DNA from: an uncultured Pelagibacteraceae bacterium
Lineage (GTDB): Bacteria > Pseudomonadota > Alphaproteobacteria > Pelagibacterales > Pelagibacteraceae
Reading direction: 5' to 3'
DNA length: 14,933 nt
Assembly: GCA_902608305.1 (NCBI GenBank)
Contig: CACLNK010000024.1
Location: forward strand, 1 to 14,933
The notes below the pieces were generated by a model, which was given only the letters and a program-made list of their open reading frames with translations, was not told where the DNA came from and made no database searches. Positions 14,933 through 14,933 of this stretch are shown in pieces. A program made the translations under genes and the position numbers. Positions within the stretch are counted from its first letter, which is position 1. Each line of letters starts with the position of its first letter.

Positions 14933-14933
14933 A

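Noticed and set aside
1..14933. tRNA, rRNA, CRISPR array, insertion sequence, attachment site or defence genes
   Set aside because: No cloverleaf, spaced direct repeats, transposase/integrase motifs or defence-type domains were seen; the window is metabolic and transport genes throughout.

Overview
The window comes from a very AT-rich bacterial genome with extremely tight gene packing. Most same-strand gaps are between -47 and +9 nt, and the longest non-coding stretch is about 250 nt. The gene content (FMN-dependent hydroxyacid dehydrogenase, GlcDEF, TRAP transporter with a Tat-exported binding protein, small c-type cytochrome) and the base composition fit a streamlined marine alphaproteobacterium of the SAR11/Pelagibacterales type. 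That placement is inference from style and gene set; no taxonomic marker gene is present.

Region 1 (1-7794, + strand) is one long co-directional cluster. It holds the end of a PagL-like outer-membrane lipid A deacylase homologue, an LldD-type FMN 2-hydroxyacid dehydrogenase, a class I/II aminotransferase, the three subunits of glycolate oxidase (glcD, glcE, glcF) and an NAD(P)-dependent D-2-hydroxyacid dehydrogenase of the glyoxylate/hydroxypyruvate reductase type. Together these would oxidise L- and D-2-hydroxyacids (lactate, glycolate) to 2-oxoacids, with electrons going to the respiratory chain. The 2-oxoacid (for example glyoxylate) could then be aminated to an amino acid (for example glycine) or reduced again.

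Region 2 (7844-9936, - strand) encodes exported proteins. A soluble PQQ-type sugar/sorbosone dehydrogenase is transcribed first, followed by a strong intrinsic terminator. Only about 21 nt beyond the terminator stem come a four-cysteine secreted protein of unknown function and a small c-type cytochrome, which overlap by 1 nt. The likely logic is a periplasmic dehydrogenase and an electron-accepting cytochrome, with the distal genes expressed by read-through.

Region 3 (9937-10185) is the divergent control region. It holds three alternately oriented ATTGTAA boxes forming overlapping inverted repeats, and candidate promoter elements.

Region 4 (10186-14885, + strand) encodes a TRAP transporter whose binding protein (dctP) resembles the 2-oxoacid/lactate-binding TakP group, then a second strong hairpin terminator, then dctQ, dctM, an amidase-signature hydrolase and a 61-residue two-helix membrane protein. 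The last ~30 nt may be the 3' end of a gene on the - strand.

The most interesting signals are: (i) the matched use of GC-rich hairpins after the first gene of each divergent operon, apparently setting high expression of the two abundant periplasmic proteins against low expression of their partners; (ii) the triple ATTGTAA operator-like array; (iii) loss of the expected catalytic Glu in the PagL homologue; and (iv) the co-location of hydroxyacid uptake, oxidation and amination genes. I did not find a defence system, mobile element, CRISPR array or structural RNA gene.
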